NCBI GenBank assembly: GCA_036344135.1 | Contig: JAYYUG010000005.1 | Location: forward strand, 1 to 10,035 | Length of the DNA: 10,035 nucleotides | Direction of reading: 5' to 3' | Source of the DNA: GCA-002731945 sp036344135 | Lineage (GTDB): Bacteria > Pseudomonadota > Alphaproteobacteria > MED-G09 | In this document: positions 1-5,932 of the stretch, piece after piece | Numbering within the stretch: the stretch's first letter is position 1 | How the letters are laid out: every line of letters begins with the position of its first letter | The notes under the pieces: generated by a model | Databases searched by the model: none | Seen by the model: only the letters and a program-made list of their open reading frames with translations | Told to the model about the DNA's origin: nothing | Translations under genes and position numbers: made by a program

Positions 1-204
1 TTTGCCTTTTTCTATCTTTTAACTGGATTGCATATGGTTCATCTTCTAGGTGGTCTTTCTGTATGGAGTTTTTCCGTTTATAAAACTTTTAATGAGGATA
101 TATCGGTAAATGAATTAAGATCTACAATCAGTCTGTCAACAATGTATTGGCATTTCCTTTTAATAGTGTGGATATTTCTTTTTGGCCTTTTGTTGGCAAC
201 TTAA
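1..204 (+). CDS. Heme-copper (cytochrome c-type) oxidase subunit III, C-terminal part (5' end outside window)
   Basis: The open frame runs in from the left edge and ends at TAA 202-204, giving 67 residues. It shows the last two membrane helices typical of oxidase subunit III. The first carries Gly-Leu-His-x-x-His-x-x-Gly-Gly (residues 9-18). The second begins with Tyr-Trp-His-Phe (49-52), continues through Ile-Val-Trp, and ends the protein. Subunit III is an integral membrane protein that stabilises the catalytic subunit I of cytochrome c oxidase and supports its proton uptake. A second, different subunit III gene starts 27 bases downstream, so this is the first of a tandem pair, and subunits I and II would be expected just upstream. 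The family call is firm. The subtype of oxidase cannot be decided from this fragment. Confidence 0.85.
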   Translation, partial: FAFFYLLTGLHMVHLLGGLSVWSFSVYKTFNEDISVNELRSTISLSTMYWHFLLIVWIFLFGLLLAT

Positions 205-231
205 TTTGTAATATTTGGAGTAGAAAAATAT

Positions 232-945
232 ATGACAGAAACAACTACATCAACAATCAAACCCTTACCTGAAGGAATTAAGGGCCTTACTCACGATTGG
301 AGGTCTGACCAAAGAGCATTCAAAGGTGTTCCATGGGGCAAGGCAATGATGTGGATTTTCTTGTTAAGTGACACTTTTATATTTAGTTGTTTCTTAATCG
401 GATACATGACTGCAAGATGGTCTACAAAGGTGCCGTGGCCTAACCCAAGTGAGGTCTTTGCTCTTACTGTATATGGTGTAAGTGTACCTTTGTTATTGAT
501 AGCAATAATGACGTTCATCCTCATTACAAGCAGTGGAACAATGGCTATGGCTGTAAGGAGTGGTTATCAAAAGAAAAGAAAACAAACCGCCATACTTCTT
601 CTTATTACCGCTATTTTGGGAGCATCATTTGTTGGTATGCAGGCTTTTGAGTGGACAAAATTAATTATGGAAGGAGTGAGACCGTGGACAAATCCTTTTG
701 GAGCTCCACAATTTGGTTCAGTCTTTTTTATGGTGACAGGTTTCCATGGATTTCACGTTTCTGTAGGTGTTATTTTTCTTCTAATTACTGCCAGGAAAGT
801 GTGGAGAGGAGATTATGATTCCGGAAGAAGAGGATTCTTTACTTCGCAAAAAGGCCGATACGAAATTGTAGAAACAATGGGCCTATATTGGCATTTTGTT
901 GATCTTGTTTGGGTTTTTATTTTCGCATTTTTCTATTTATGGTGA
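232..945 (+). CDS. Heme-copper oxidase subunit III, second tandem copy
   Basis: This is a 237-residue membrane protein with about five hydrophobic helices (roughly residues 37-62, 76-108, 118-144, 161-190 and 213-237) after a polar N-terminus of about 35 residues. Subunit III hallmarks are Phe-Leu-Leu-Ser-Asp in the first helix (43-47), Gln-Ala-Phe-Glu-Trp in the third (137-141), Thr-Gly-Phe-His-Gly-Phe-His (169-175), and Leu-Tyr-Trp-His-Phe-Val-Asp-x-Val-Trp near the C-terminus (218-227). GGAG at 217-220 lies 11 bases before the ATG. The gene follows another subunit III gene and precedes a subunit IV-like gene. From memory, alternative oxidase operons of the coxMNOP type also carry two subunit III-like genes, and this layout fits that type. 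A NorE-like role beside a nitric oxide reductase is a less likely alternative, because a COX4_pro protein and a soluble cytochrome c follow. Confidence 0.88.
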   Translation: MTETTTSTIKPLPEGIKGLTHDWRSDQRAFKGVPWGKAMMWIFLLSDTFIFSCFLIGYMTARWSTKVPWPNPSEVFALTVYGVSVPLLLIAIMTFILITSSGTMAMAVRSGYQKKRKQTAILLLITAILGASFVGMQAFEWTKLIMEGVRPWTNPFGAPQFGSVFFMVTGFHGFHVSVGVIFLLITARKVWRGDYDSGRRGFFTSQKGRYEIVETMGLYWHFVDLVWVFIFAFFYLW

Positions 946-950
946 GGTGA
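944..950 (+). promoter_or_regulatory. Ribosome binding site GAGGTGA deciding the start of the subunit IV gene
   Basis: A strong Shine-Dalgarno match overlaps the TGA stop (943-945) of the preceding gene. Both GTG 951 and ATG 954 are in frame after it. The GAGG core stands six bases from ATG 954 but only three from GTG 951, so ATG 954 is the better start. Confidence 0.6.
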
Positions 951-953
951 GTG

Positions 954-1319
954 ATGGCTAAAGAAGGACAAGAACACCCTATTAGTGTTTACCTCTATGT
1001 TTGGATACTATTATTTGTTTTTAGCATAGGATCCTACATGGTTGATTATATGCAATTTCAGGGCTTGATCAGATGGACGCTCATACTTCTTTTTATGTTT
1101 TTAAAAGCTGGATTTATTATGGCTATTTTTATGCATATGGTTTGGGAAAGAATGGCTTTAGTGACAGCCCTAATTCTACCCACGATAGCGATTCTAGTAT
1201 TTATAGGAATCATGGGCTTTGAATCAGATTATACAGAAATTTCCAGACAGGTATTTTTTGACTCAGGTAGTCCCGAAAAAGTTTTTGCAATACCTCATCA
1301 GGGTAATCCGCTTCACTAA
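954..1319 (+). CDS. Cytochrome c oxidase subunit IV-like membrane protein (COX4_pro family)
   Basis: This is a 121-residue protein with three predicted membrane helices (about residues 11-33, 39-64 and 67-89) and a polar C-terminal tail of about 30 residues. The second helix carries the prokaryotic COX4 signature, Lys-Ala-Gly-Phe-Ile-Met-Ala-x-Phe-Met-His-Met (51-62). Such small subunits accompany subunits I-III in bacterial aa3/caa3-type and related oxidases. They have no redox centre and probably help assembly or stability in the cytoplasmic membrane. The gene begins eight bases after the upstream subunit III stop, with the shared GAGGTGA site, which points to co-translation. GTG 951 would add one residue and is less well placed. 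A NorF-like protein would be the main alternative, but the tail and the neighbours favour oxidase subunit IV. Confidence 0.75.
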   Translation: MAKEGQEHPISVYLYVWILLFVFSIGSYMVDYMQFQGLIRWTLILLFMFLKAGFIMAIFMHMVWERMALVTALILPTIAILVFIGIMGFESDYTEISRQVFFDSGSPEKVFAIPHQGNPLH

Positions 1320-1322
1320 AAG

Positions 1323-1715
1323 ATGTACACCTTTCGTCATAATATGAAGTTTTTCAAATATTATTTAACAATATTTGTCGTCATTATTTCTTTTGCTAAT
1401 ATGAGTTTTGCTCAAGGTAATCCTATTAAAGGAGAAAAAATATTTAATAAATGCAAAGCTTGCCATTCAGCATTAGATACAAAAAACAAAATTGGACCCT
1501 CTCTATTGGGTATTGTAGGAAAACCAGCGGGAGAAGTAACTGGATATAAATATTCGAAAGCATTATTGTCTTCAGGTGTAATATGGAATGAAGAGAGCTT
1601 AGACGCATATTTGGAAAAACCCAAAAAGTTTTTACCCGGTGGAAAAATGGCTTTTGTTGGATTAAGAAAAGAAGAAGATCGAGAAGATGTTATCGCTTAT
1701 CTTAAAAAAGATTAA
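1323..1715 (+). CDS. Secreted class I c-type cytochrome
   Basis: This is a 130-residue precursor. Residues 1-30 look like a signal peptide: basic N-terminus, hydrophobic core 13-24, and Ser-Phe-Ala before a likely cut at 30/31. That leaves a mature protein of about 100 residues for the periplasm. The single heme site is Cys-Lys-Ala-Cys-His (44-48). Gly-Pro-Ser-Leu-Leu-Gly follows at 58-63, and the probable axial Met is 109 in Pro-Gly-Gly-Lys-Met, the usual layout of mitochondrial-type/c2-like cytochromes. It starts three bases after the oxidase subunit IV stop, so its likely role is as electron donor to this oxidase (inference from context). ATG 1344 (residue 8) is an equally possible start, since it keeps the signal peptide and neither start has a clear ribosome site. 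Confidence 0.87.
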   Translation: MYTFRHNMKFFKYYLTIFVVIISFANMSFAQGNPIKGEKIFNKCKACHSALDTKNKIGPSLLGIVGKPAGEVTGYKYSKALLSSGVIWNEESLDAYLEKPKKFLPGGKMAFVGLRKEEDREDVIAYLKKD

Positions 1716-2265
1716 TAACACGTACATTTCTCAAGTTGTGTTTTTATTGCTGTTTATCTTTTTTCTTCCTGTTGGAGCATCAGAAAAAGATTCATTGCCT
1801 TTACAAATTAGGAATTTGGAAGAATTAGCAAAGAATGGAAATGCTGACATTCAATATAATTTAGGTGTGATTTTTGCAAATGGTCGAGATGTAGAAAAAG
1901 ACCTAGAAAGGGCTGCGTATTGGTTTAATCAATCCGCACTAAATGGTAATGCTAAAGCCCAATATAAGTTGGGGTATATGTATGAAAAAGGTTTAGGGGT
2001 TCAAAAAAATATAGAAAGAGCTGTGAAACAGTTTTTACTAGCTGCTCAGAAGGGTGATGCTGATGCACAATATAATCTCGGAATCATGTATAAATTGGGT
2101 AATGGAGTAGAACAAGATATTCAAGAGTCTTTAAAATGGTATAAATTGGCATCTCTGCAAGGGCACAGTGCCGCTCAAAACAATTTAAATCTTTTATATG
2201 AGGAAGGTATTGCCACAAAACAAGATATTTTGTATGCCATTAAGTTTTACAGGTGTGGTAATTGA
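1687..2265 (+). CDS. Exported Sel1-repeat (TPR-like) protein
   Basis: This is a 192-residue protein. The N-terminus (lysines at 7-8, then a hydrophobic stretch from about 17 to 30 ending Val-Gly-Ala) is a probable signal peptide or membrane anchor. Four Sel1-like repeats follow at about 52-87, 88-123, 124-159 and 160-192. The first three show the usual Ala/Ile-Gln-Tyr-x-Leu-Gly, Gly-x-x-Val and Ala-x-x-Trp/Gln-Phe/Tyr pattern. The last repeat is degenerate and slightly short, ending in Tyr-Arg-Cys-Gly-Asn. Such repeats form helical solenoids that bind other proteins, and no catalytic residue is evident. The gene overlaps the end of the cytochrome c gene by 29 bases in another frame, with a GAGAAG-like site before ATG 1687. 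A role in assembling or holding periplasmic partners of the oxidase is only a guess from position. Confidence 0.8.
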   Translation: MLSLILKKINNTYISQVVFLLLFIFFLPVGASEKDSLPLQIRNLEELAKNGNADIQYNLGVIFANGRDVEKDLERAAYWFNQSALNGNAKAQYKLGYMYEKGLGVQKNIERAVKQFLLAAQKGDADAQYNLGIMYKLGNGVEQDIQESLKWYKLASLQGHSAAQNNLNLLYEEGIATKQDILYAIKFYRCGN

Positions 2266-2279
2266 CCAATTCTTGAATT

Positions 2280-2294
2280 AAAGATGAAATCTTT
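2280..2294 (+). other. Small perfect hairpin followed by T-rich sequence, possible weak terminator
   Basis: AAAGAT and ATCTTT form a six-base-pair stem around a GAA loop, 14 bases after the Sel1 gene stop. The downstream DNA is T-rich (to about 2316), but the uninterrupted T-run does not follow the stem directly. It could weakly end the oxidase operon transcript or protect its 3' end. It also contains the ATG of the tiny ORF at 2284. Confidence 0.25.
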
Positions 2295-2358
2295 GTTATT
2301 TATAATTTTAATTTTTTTGATTACGTTTGTATCTACTCTTATATTTTTTTCGGGTTAG
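2284..2358 (+). CDS. Possible 24-residue single-helix membrane peptide
   Basis: ATG 2284 opens a 24-codon frame ending at TAG 2356-2358. The product starts Met-Lys-Ser and is otherwise almost entirely hydrophobic (Leu, Ile, Phe, Val), ending Phe-Phe-Ser-Gly, which is enough for one membrane helix. It lies 18 bases after the Sel1 gene stop on the same strand. Against it, there is no real Shine-Dalgarno site, the ATG sits inside a small hairpin, and T-rich DNA yields Phe/Leu/Ile runs by chance. Tiny accessory subunits are known in bacterial oxidases, but nothing here shows that role. Confidence 0.28.
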   Translation: MKSLLFIILIFLITFVSTLIFFSG

Positions 2359-2366
2359 TTTTCGGC

Positions 2367-2447
2367 CTAATAAATATTTAAAACTAAAAATGACATTATC
2401 AGCCAAGTGAGAAGGCCAAGAATAATAGTAATTAAGACTGTTTTCAT
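2367..2447 (-). CDS. Probable 26-residue single-helix membrane peptide
   Basis: On the minus strand, ATG 2447-2445 starts a 26-codon frame that ends at TAG 2369-2367. The product begins Met-Lys-Thr-Val and continues as one hydrophobic helix with a central Gly-Leu-Leu-Thr-Trp, ending Leu-Asn-Ile-Tyr. An AGGTG ribosome site (2456-2452) lies four bases before the ATG. The frame begins 29 bases after the stop of the methyltransferase gene on the same strand, so it could be co-transcribed with it. The good ribosome site, lysine at position 2 and clean helix support a real small membrane protein. I do not recognise a family. Its stop lies eight bases from the stop of the converging plus-strand tiny ORF. 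Confidence 0.45.
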   Translation of the reverse strand: MKTVLITIILGLLTWLIMSFLVLNIY

Positions 2448-2476
2448 TATACACCTACTCTTTAAATTTTAATTAA

Positions 2477-3250
2477 TTATTTGGAAAGGCGGACACACCA
2501 AACTTCTTCTGTTGGCCATTTACTAGCCCATTCTACATCAGCCCAAGGATACCTAGATCTAGATTCTGAAGAGGCACCGAGTTCTAAGAGACGTTCAATG
2601 ACAAATCCATTCTCGCGGAGAAGTTTGATCCATTGTCCATGTGGCAAATGAAACTCAATTTCGTCCGATGAAAATTTCCATTTACTCTTAAAAAGCCCTA
2701 GGTATGGTCTTTGTAATTGCTCAGATATAGGCGCATTCTCATCCTCTTCATCTGGCACACAACAAATAGCAAAAGCATGGTTTGTCATGAATACTAATTG
2801 AGATCCTGATTTTAACACTCTTGCGGCCTCTGGGATCCATTTATAAGGATTCGCCCATAAAGATGCACCATATTCAGATATAGCAAAATTAAAACAAGAA
2901 TCAGGAAATGGTAATTTCTCACCAAAACCTTCAACAAATTCAATTCCAAATTGATATTGTTTTTCTAAACGTCTTGCCGTTTCAAGCTGGTTTGGAGCTG
3001 GATCAATGCCAACAACTTCGGCACCCCTTCTAGCCATCCAAGAAGAAACATATCCAGCGCCGCAGCCTATTTCAATGCACTTTTTTCCTTTGAGATCGTT
3101 CGGTAACAGTTCTAGTTTTTTTTCAGGTATGCTCCAAATGCCCCAATTAGCATCAGCCGATTTCCAAGCTTTTTCAGCTGGTTCTTTATATTCCTCTGCA
3201 AATTTCTGCCAGGCTTGTCTATTTAAAATTTGGTAATCTTCTAGAGTCAT
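2477..3250 (-). CDS. Class I SAM-dependent methyltransferase
   Basis: This is a 257-residue, probably cytosolic protein with the Rossmann-type methyltransferase core (Methyltransf_11-like). Motif I is Ile-Glu-Ile-Gly-Cys-Gly-Ala-Gly at 59-66. The acidic residue ending strand 2, Asp83 in Val-Gly-Ile-Asp-Pro, would bind the ribose of S-adenosylmethionine. Later motifs are Leu-Pro-Phe-Pro-Asp-Ser at 113-118 and Ala-Arg-Val-Leu-Lys-Ser-Gly-Ser at 143-150. The C-terminal part (about 170-257) is rich in Trp and aromatic residues and probably shapes the substrate pocket. The substrate cannot be read from sequence. The start at 3250 has no clear ribosome site (A/T-rich leader), but no better in-frame start precedes Asn-Arg-Gln-Ala-Trp (10-14), a segment commonly seen at the N-terminus of such enzymes. 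It lies downstream of tRNA-Ala on the same strand. Confidence 0.82.
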   Translation of the reverse strand: MTLEDYQILNRQAWQKFAEEYKEPAEKAWKSADANWGIWSIPEKKLELLPNDLKGKKCIEIGCGAGYVSSWMARRGAEVVGIDPAPNQLETARRLEKQYQFGIEFVEGFGEKLPFPDSCFNFAISEYGASLWANPYKWIPEAARVLKSGSQLVFMTNHAFAICCVPDEEDENAPISEQLQRPYLGLFKSKWKFSSDEIEFHLPHGQWIKLLRENGFVIERLLELGASSESRSRYPWADVEWASKWPTEEVWCVRLSK

Positions 3251-3289
3251 TTTTATAGATTACACTCTTAATAAATAAAAGAGGTACTA

Positions 3290-3311
3290 ATTTTACTAAA
3301 ATAAAAAAAGT
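3290..3311 (-). terminator. T-tract and weak A/T hairpin just after tRNA-Ala
   Basis: Read on the minus strand, the encoded CCA end of the tRNA is followed after two bases by seven Ts (3309-3303) and then an A/T-only inverted repeat, ATTTT-AGT-AAAAT (3302-3290). This could end the tRNA transcript, with the folded tRNA itself serving as the hairpin. The stem is weak, and in DNA this A/T-rich it may be chance. Confidence 0.25.
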
Positions 3312-3387
<76 letters not shown>

Positions 3388-3389
3388 TT

Positions 3390-3827
3390 TTAAAATGTCT
3401 CTTCACCATCAATGTTGTCATCAATGCTTTCGTCAATATCGTCTTCAAGATCAAATTCTTCCAGACCCTCAATGTTCTCTTCTTCTGTTTCGTCATCATC
3501 TTTGGAGGCACCTAAATCTTCTACATCAATTTCTGGTAAGACCTCATCTTCAACAAAAGTTTCATCTTCATTAGTTTTTTCAGAATCCTTTTCGACTTCT
3601 TCTTGAGATACGATTTCTTCTTTAGATACGACTTCTTCTGATTTAACTGCATCTGTAACTAAAGTTTTGTTTTCATCAGTTTTTTCTTCAGGTTTATTGT
3701 TTTTACTAAAACTGAATTCACAACCTGGACAAACAATAGTAGTCTTACCTAAGTCATAAAATTTTGTTTCACATTCTGGACAAAGCACCTTATTACCGAG
3801 TTCTTCTTTATTCAACTTCTTCCCCAT
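3390..3827 (-). CDS. FYDLN-type zinc-ribbon protein with acidic tail (TIGR02300-like)
   Basis: This is a 145-residue protein from ATG 3827. The N-terminal domain has two Cys-Pro-x-Cys pairs (16-19 and 33-36) around Lys-Phe-Tyr-Asp-Leu-Gly (22-27), the signature of the alphaproteobacterial FYDLN_acid/TIGR02300 family. The four cysteines probably bind one zinc. From about residue 47 to the end the protein is low-complexity and very rich in Glu and Asp, with Ser and Thr, so it is probably disordered. Its function is unknown as far as I recall. An ATG nine codons upstream (3854) is open, but the family normally begins close before the Gly-x-Lys-x-Leu-Cys-Pro segment, so 3827 is preferred. It is divergent from aroA, and tRNA-Ala follows directly; I recall the same neighbours in other Alphaproteobacteria. 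Confidence 0.82.
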   Translation of the reverse strand: MGKKLNKEELGNKVLCPECETKFYDLGKTTIVCPGCEFSFSKNNKPEEKTDENKTLVTDAVKSEEVVSKEEIVSQEEVEKDSEKTNEDETFVEDEVLPEIDVEDLGASKDDDETEEENIEGLEEFDLEDDIDESIDDNIDGEETF

Positions 3828-3929
3828 TAAAAAATAATAAATTCTCAATTGCATGAAGAAACGTTACTGTCAAAACCAAAAAATCTTTTTTATTAGTTTC
3901 GAGTCTGCTAAACGTTATCGAAATAATAT

Positions 3930-3935
3930 TATAAT
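3930..3935 (+). promoter_or_regulatory. Possible -10 box for aroA
   Basis: A perfect TATAAT stands 23 bases before the aroA ATG in the 131-base gap between divergent genes, which would give a leader of about 17 bases. No good -35 lies at 16-19 bases upstream, and the region is very A/T-rich, so the match may be chance. Confidence 0.35.
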
Positions 3936-3958
3936 ATTTTATGAAGTAGATTTTACAA

Positions 3959-5275
3959 ATGCAATCTAAGAAAAGTAGAAATTTAAAAGGCGAAATAACT
4001 ATACCTGGGGATAAATCTATTTCCCATAGGAGCGTAATACTGGCGTCTTTAGCTTTAGGCCAAACTGTTATCAAAGGTTTGCTCAAAAGCGATGACGTTA
4101 TGAAGACCATAGAGGTTATGAGATTATTTGGTGCCAAAATAAATTTTAAAGGTAATGAAACCTGTAAGATAAATGGCGTCGGGGTAGGAGGAATTCTAGA
4201 ACCTTCACAGCCTTTAGATTTTGGTAATTCTGGCACCTCTGCTAGATTAATAATGGGTCTGGTTGCTACTCATCCAATTTCCGCTATTTTTACTGGTGAT
4301 GAATCACTCTCTAAAAGGCCGATGCAGAGGATTTTAGAGCCTCTTAAGCTTTTTGGCTCCGAAGTATCGTGTCGCGAAGATAATTATTTGCCGGTTATTA
4401 TTAAGGGAAGTAAATTACCCATACCTGTTAGCTATAAACTAGAATTACCTTCCGCACAGGTTAAGTCGTCCATTTTGCTGGCTGGACTAAATACTCCAGG
4501 GATAACTGAAGTAATTGATAAATTTAATACAAGAGATCACACAGAAAGATTATTAGAAATTTTTGGCTGTTCCATTGCTATAAAAGAAACAAGCCAAGGA
4601 AAAAAAATTCTTATTAATGGCGAAACAGATTTAATATCAACTAAATTAGAAGTACCAGGAGATCCTTCTTCGGCCGCTTATCCTATTGTTGCAAGTATTA
4701 TTTGCGATGATTCGAGTTTAGTTGTCAAAAGTGTATTAATAAATCCAACTCGCGATGCAATATTTAATATCCTAAAGCAAATGGGAGCAAAAATTTCTTT
4801 CTTAAACAAAAAGTTTCTTTGTGGAGAGGAGGTTTATGATATTAAAGTAGAAACTAGCAAACTGGTCGGTATTGAAATTTCCGAAGAAGTTGCTCCGACT
4901 TTGATAGATGATTATCCTATTCTTGCAGTTGCAGCATCTCAAGCCGAAGGAAAAACAAGGATGAACGGATTATCAGAATTGCGATTTAAAGAAAGCAATA
5001 GATTGGATGGTATAATTGATTTACTTTCTAAATGTAAAGTGGATTTCAATTTGGAGGGTGATGATTTAATTATTTTTGGGCAAGACTCAGAAAAAAAAGG
5101 TGGGTCATTTATCGAAACTAATTTAGATCACAGAATGGCAATGTCTTCTCTTGTTATGGGTTTAGTTTGTAAAAATCCTATAGAAATAGACAATCCTGAA
5201 ATAATCAATACAAGCTTCCCTAAATTTATTGAAATAATGCAAAAAATAGGGGCAAGAATTGGATCGTCTTCATGA
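3959..5275 (+). CDS. aroA: 3-phosphoshikimate 1-carboxyvinyltransferase (EPSP synthase), class II type
   Basis: This is a 438-residue cytosolic enzyme of normal length. It joins phosphoenolpyruvate to shikimate-3-phosphate, the sixth step of the shikimate pathway to chorismate. Motifs visible in order are Gly-Asp-Lys-Ser...Ser-His-Arg (17-24), Asp-Phe-Gly-Asn-Ser-Gly-Thr-Ser-Ala-Arg (87-96), Lys-Arg-Pro-Met (119-122), Ser-Ala-Gln-Val-Lys (165-169), Arg-Asp-His-Thr-Glu (192-196), Asn-Pro-Thr-Arg (262-265), the catalytic Asp in Leu-Ile-Asp-Asp-Tyr-Pro (Asp317), Lys-Glu-Ser-Asn-Arg (344-348, Glu345 catalytic) and Leu-Asp-His-Arg-Met-Ala-Met (389-395). The Arg-x-His-x-Glu, Gly-Asp-Lys, Ser-Ala-Gln-x-Lys and Asn-x-Thr-Arg set is that of class II enzymes. 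The CP4 enzyme has Ala in the Asn-Ala-Ala-Thr loop, whereas this one has Gly (residue 92). Its stop overlaps the cmk start by four bases. Confidence 0.97.
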   Translation: MQSKKSRNLKGEITIPGDKSISHRSVILASLALGQTVIKGLLKSDDVMKTIEVMRLFGAKINFKGNETCKINGVGVGGILEPSQPLDFGNSGTSARLIMGLVATHPISAIFTGDESLSKRPMQRILEPLKLFGSEVSCREDNYLPVIIKGSKLPIPVSYKLELPSAQVKSSILLAGLNTPGITEVIDKFNTRDHTERLLEIFGCSIAIKETSQGKKILINGETDLISTKLEVPGDPSSAAYPIVASIICDDSSLVVKSVLINPTRDAIFNILKQMGAKISFLNKKFLCGEEVYDIKVETSKLVGIEISEEVAPTLIDDYPILAVAASQAEGKTRMNGLSELRFKESNRLDGIIDLLSKCKVDFNLEGDDLIIFGQDSEKKGGSFIETNLDHRMAMSSLVMGLVCKNPIEIDNPEIINTSFPKFIEIMQKIGARIGSSS

Positions 5276-5922
5276 CCATAGTAGTGGCGATTGATGGTCC
5301 TGCAGGTTCAGGGAAAGGTACTATAGCGAGAAATATTTCAAAAAAATATGATTTTCCACACCTAGATTCCGGTTCTTTATATAGAGGTGTTGCAGCAAAT
5401 GTATTGGAGATCGCAAAGAAAGAAATAGATGAGAAGGTAGCTTTAGAAGTTGCAAAAAACTTAATACCACAAGCAATTGACGAAAAAAAAATTAGAAATA
5501 GAGAAGTTGATGAGGCTGCGTCTATAGTGTCTTCAATATCAGGGGTAAGACAATCTCTTAAGAAACTACAAAGAGATTTTAAAAGAATCAATGCAAAAAA
5601 GAACGGAATAGTGGTTGATGGAAGAGATATAGGGACAGTAATTTTTCCAAATGCAGAGATTAAATTATTTGTAACAGCTTCATTAGATGAGAGGGCTAGT
5701 CGAAGGCATAATGAATTTATAGAGAAAGATTTAAAAATAGAAAAAAAACTTATAATAAAAGAATTGCAAAAAAGGGATCAAAGAGATAAGGAAAGGAGCA
5801 TTGCTCCGTTAAAGATAGCAAAAGGAGCTTTAATTTTGGATACGTCTAATATGAGTATTGATAGGGTGATGGAAAAAGTTAGTTTAGAAATTGATAAGGT
5901 TATTGAAAATTTAAGAAAGTAA
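5272..5922 (+). CDS. cmk: Cytidylate kinase (CMP/dCMP kinase)
   Basis: This is a 216-residue cytosolic nucleoside monophosphate kinase that transfers phosphate from ATP to CMP or dCMP in pyrimidine nucleotide synthesis. The P-loop is Gly-Pro-Ala-Gly-Ser-Gly-Lys-Gly-Thr (9-17). The substrate segment is Asp-Ser-Gly-Ser-Leu-Tyr-Arg (32-38). Val-Asp-Gly-Arg-Asp-Ile-Gly-Thr (115-122) and the arginine-rich lid Lys-Arg-Asp-Gln-Arg-Asp-Lys-Glu-Arg (167-175), followed by Ala-Pro-Leu, are characteristic of Cmk. The length matches the bacterial enzyme. The ATG overlaps the aroA stop as ATGA, which indicates translational coupling, and rpsA follows. The aroA-cmk-rpsA order is widespread in Proteobacteria. 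Confidence 0.96.
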   Translation: MTIVVAIDGPAGSGKGTIARNISKKYDFPHLDSGSLYRGVAANVLEIAKKEIDEKVALEVAKNLIPQAIDEKKIRNREVDEAASIVSSISGVRQSLKKLQRDFKRINAKKNGIVVDGRDIGTVIFPNAEIKLFVTASLDERASRRHNEFIEKDLKIEKKLIIKELQKRDQRDKERSIAPLKIAKGALILDTSNMSIDRVMEKVSLEIDKVIENLRK

Positions 5923-5926
5923 AGGA
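5922..5926 (+). promoter_or_regulatory. Ribosome binding site AAGGA deciding a TTG start for rpsA
   Basis: AAGGA overlaps the last base of the cmk stop (5920-5922). The TTG at 5927 touches it directly, too close to be used. The in-frame TTG at 5933 is six bases away, the normal spacing. There is no ATG or GTG start in this frame nearby. Confidence 0.65.
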
Positions 5927-5932
5927 TTGGTA

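Noticed and set aside
2160..2300. Possible frameshift cutting short the last Sel1 repeat
   Set aside because: Reading on in the other two frames after the stop gives no repeat-like sequence, so a degenerate final repeat is the simpler explanation.
3270..3288. Inverted repeat CTCTT...AAGAG upstream of the methyltransferase gene as an operator or riboswitch
   Set aside because: A five-pair stem with a nine-base A/T loop is expected by chance in such A/T-rich DNA, and no known riboswitch core is visible.
3412..3606. Serine-rich open frame on the plus strand opposite the acidic-protein gene
   Set aside because: It is the mirror of GAA/GAT-rich codons on the other strand, with no ribosome site or domain; the minus-strand gene has clear family motifs.
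3868..3873. Perfect TTGACA on the minus strand upstream of the acidic-protein gene
   Set aside because: No acceptable -10 box lies 16-19 bases further on (best AATTGA), so a promoter cannot be supported from sequence alone.
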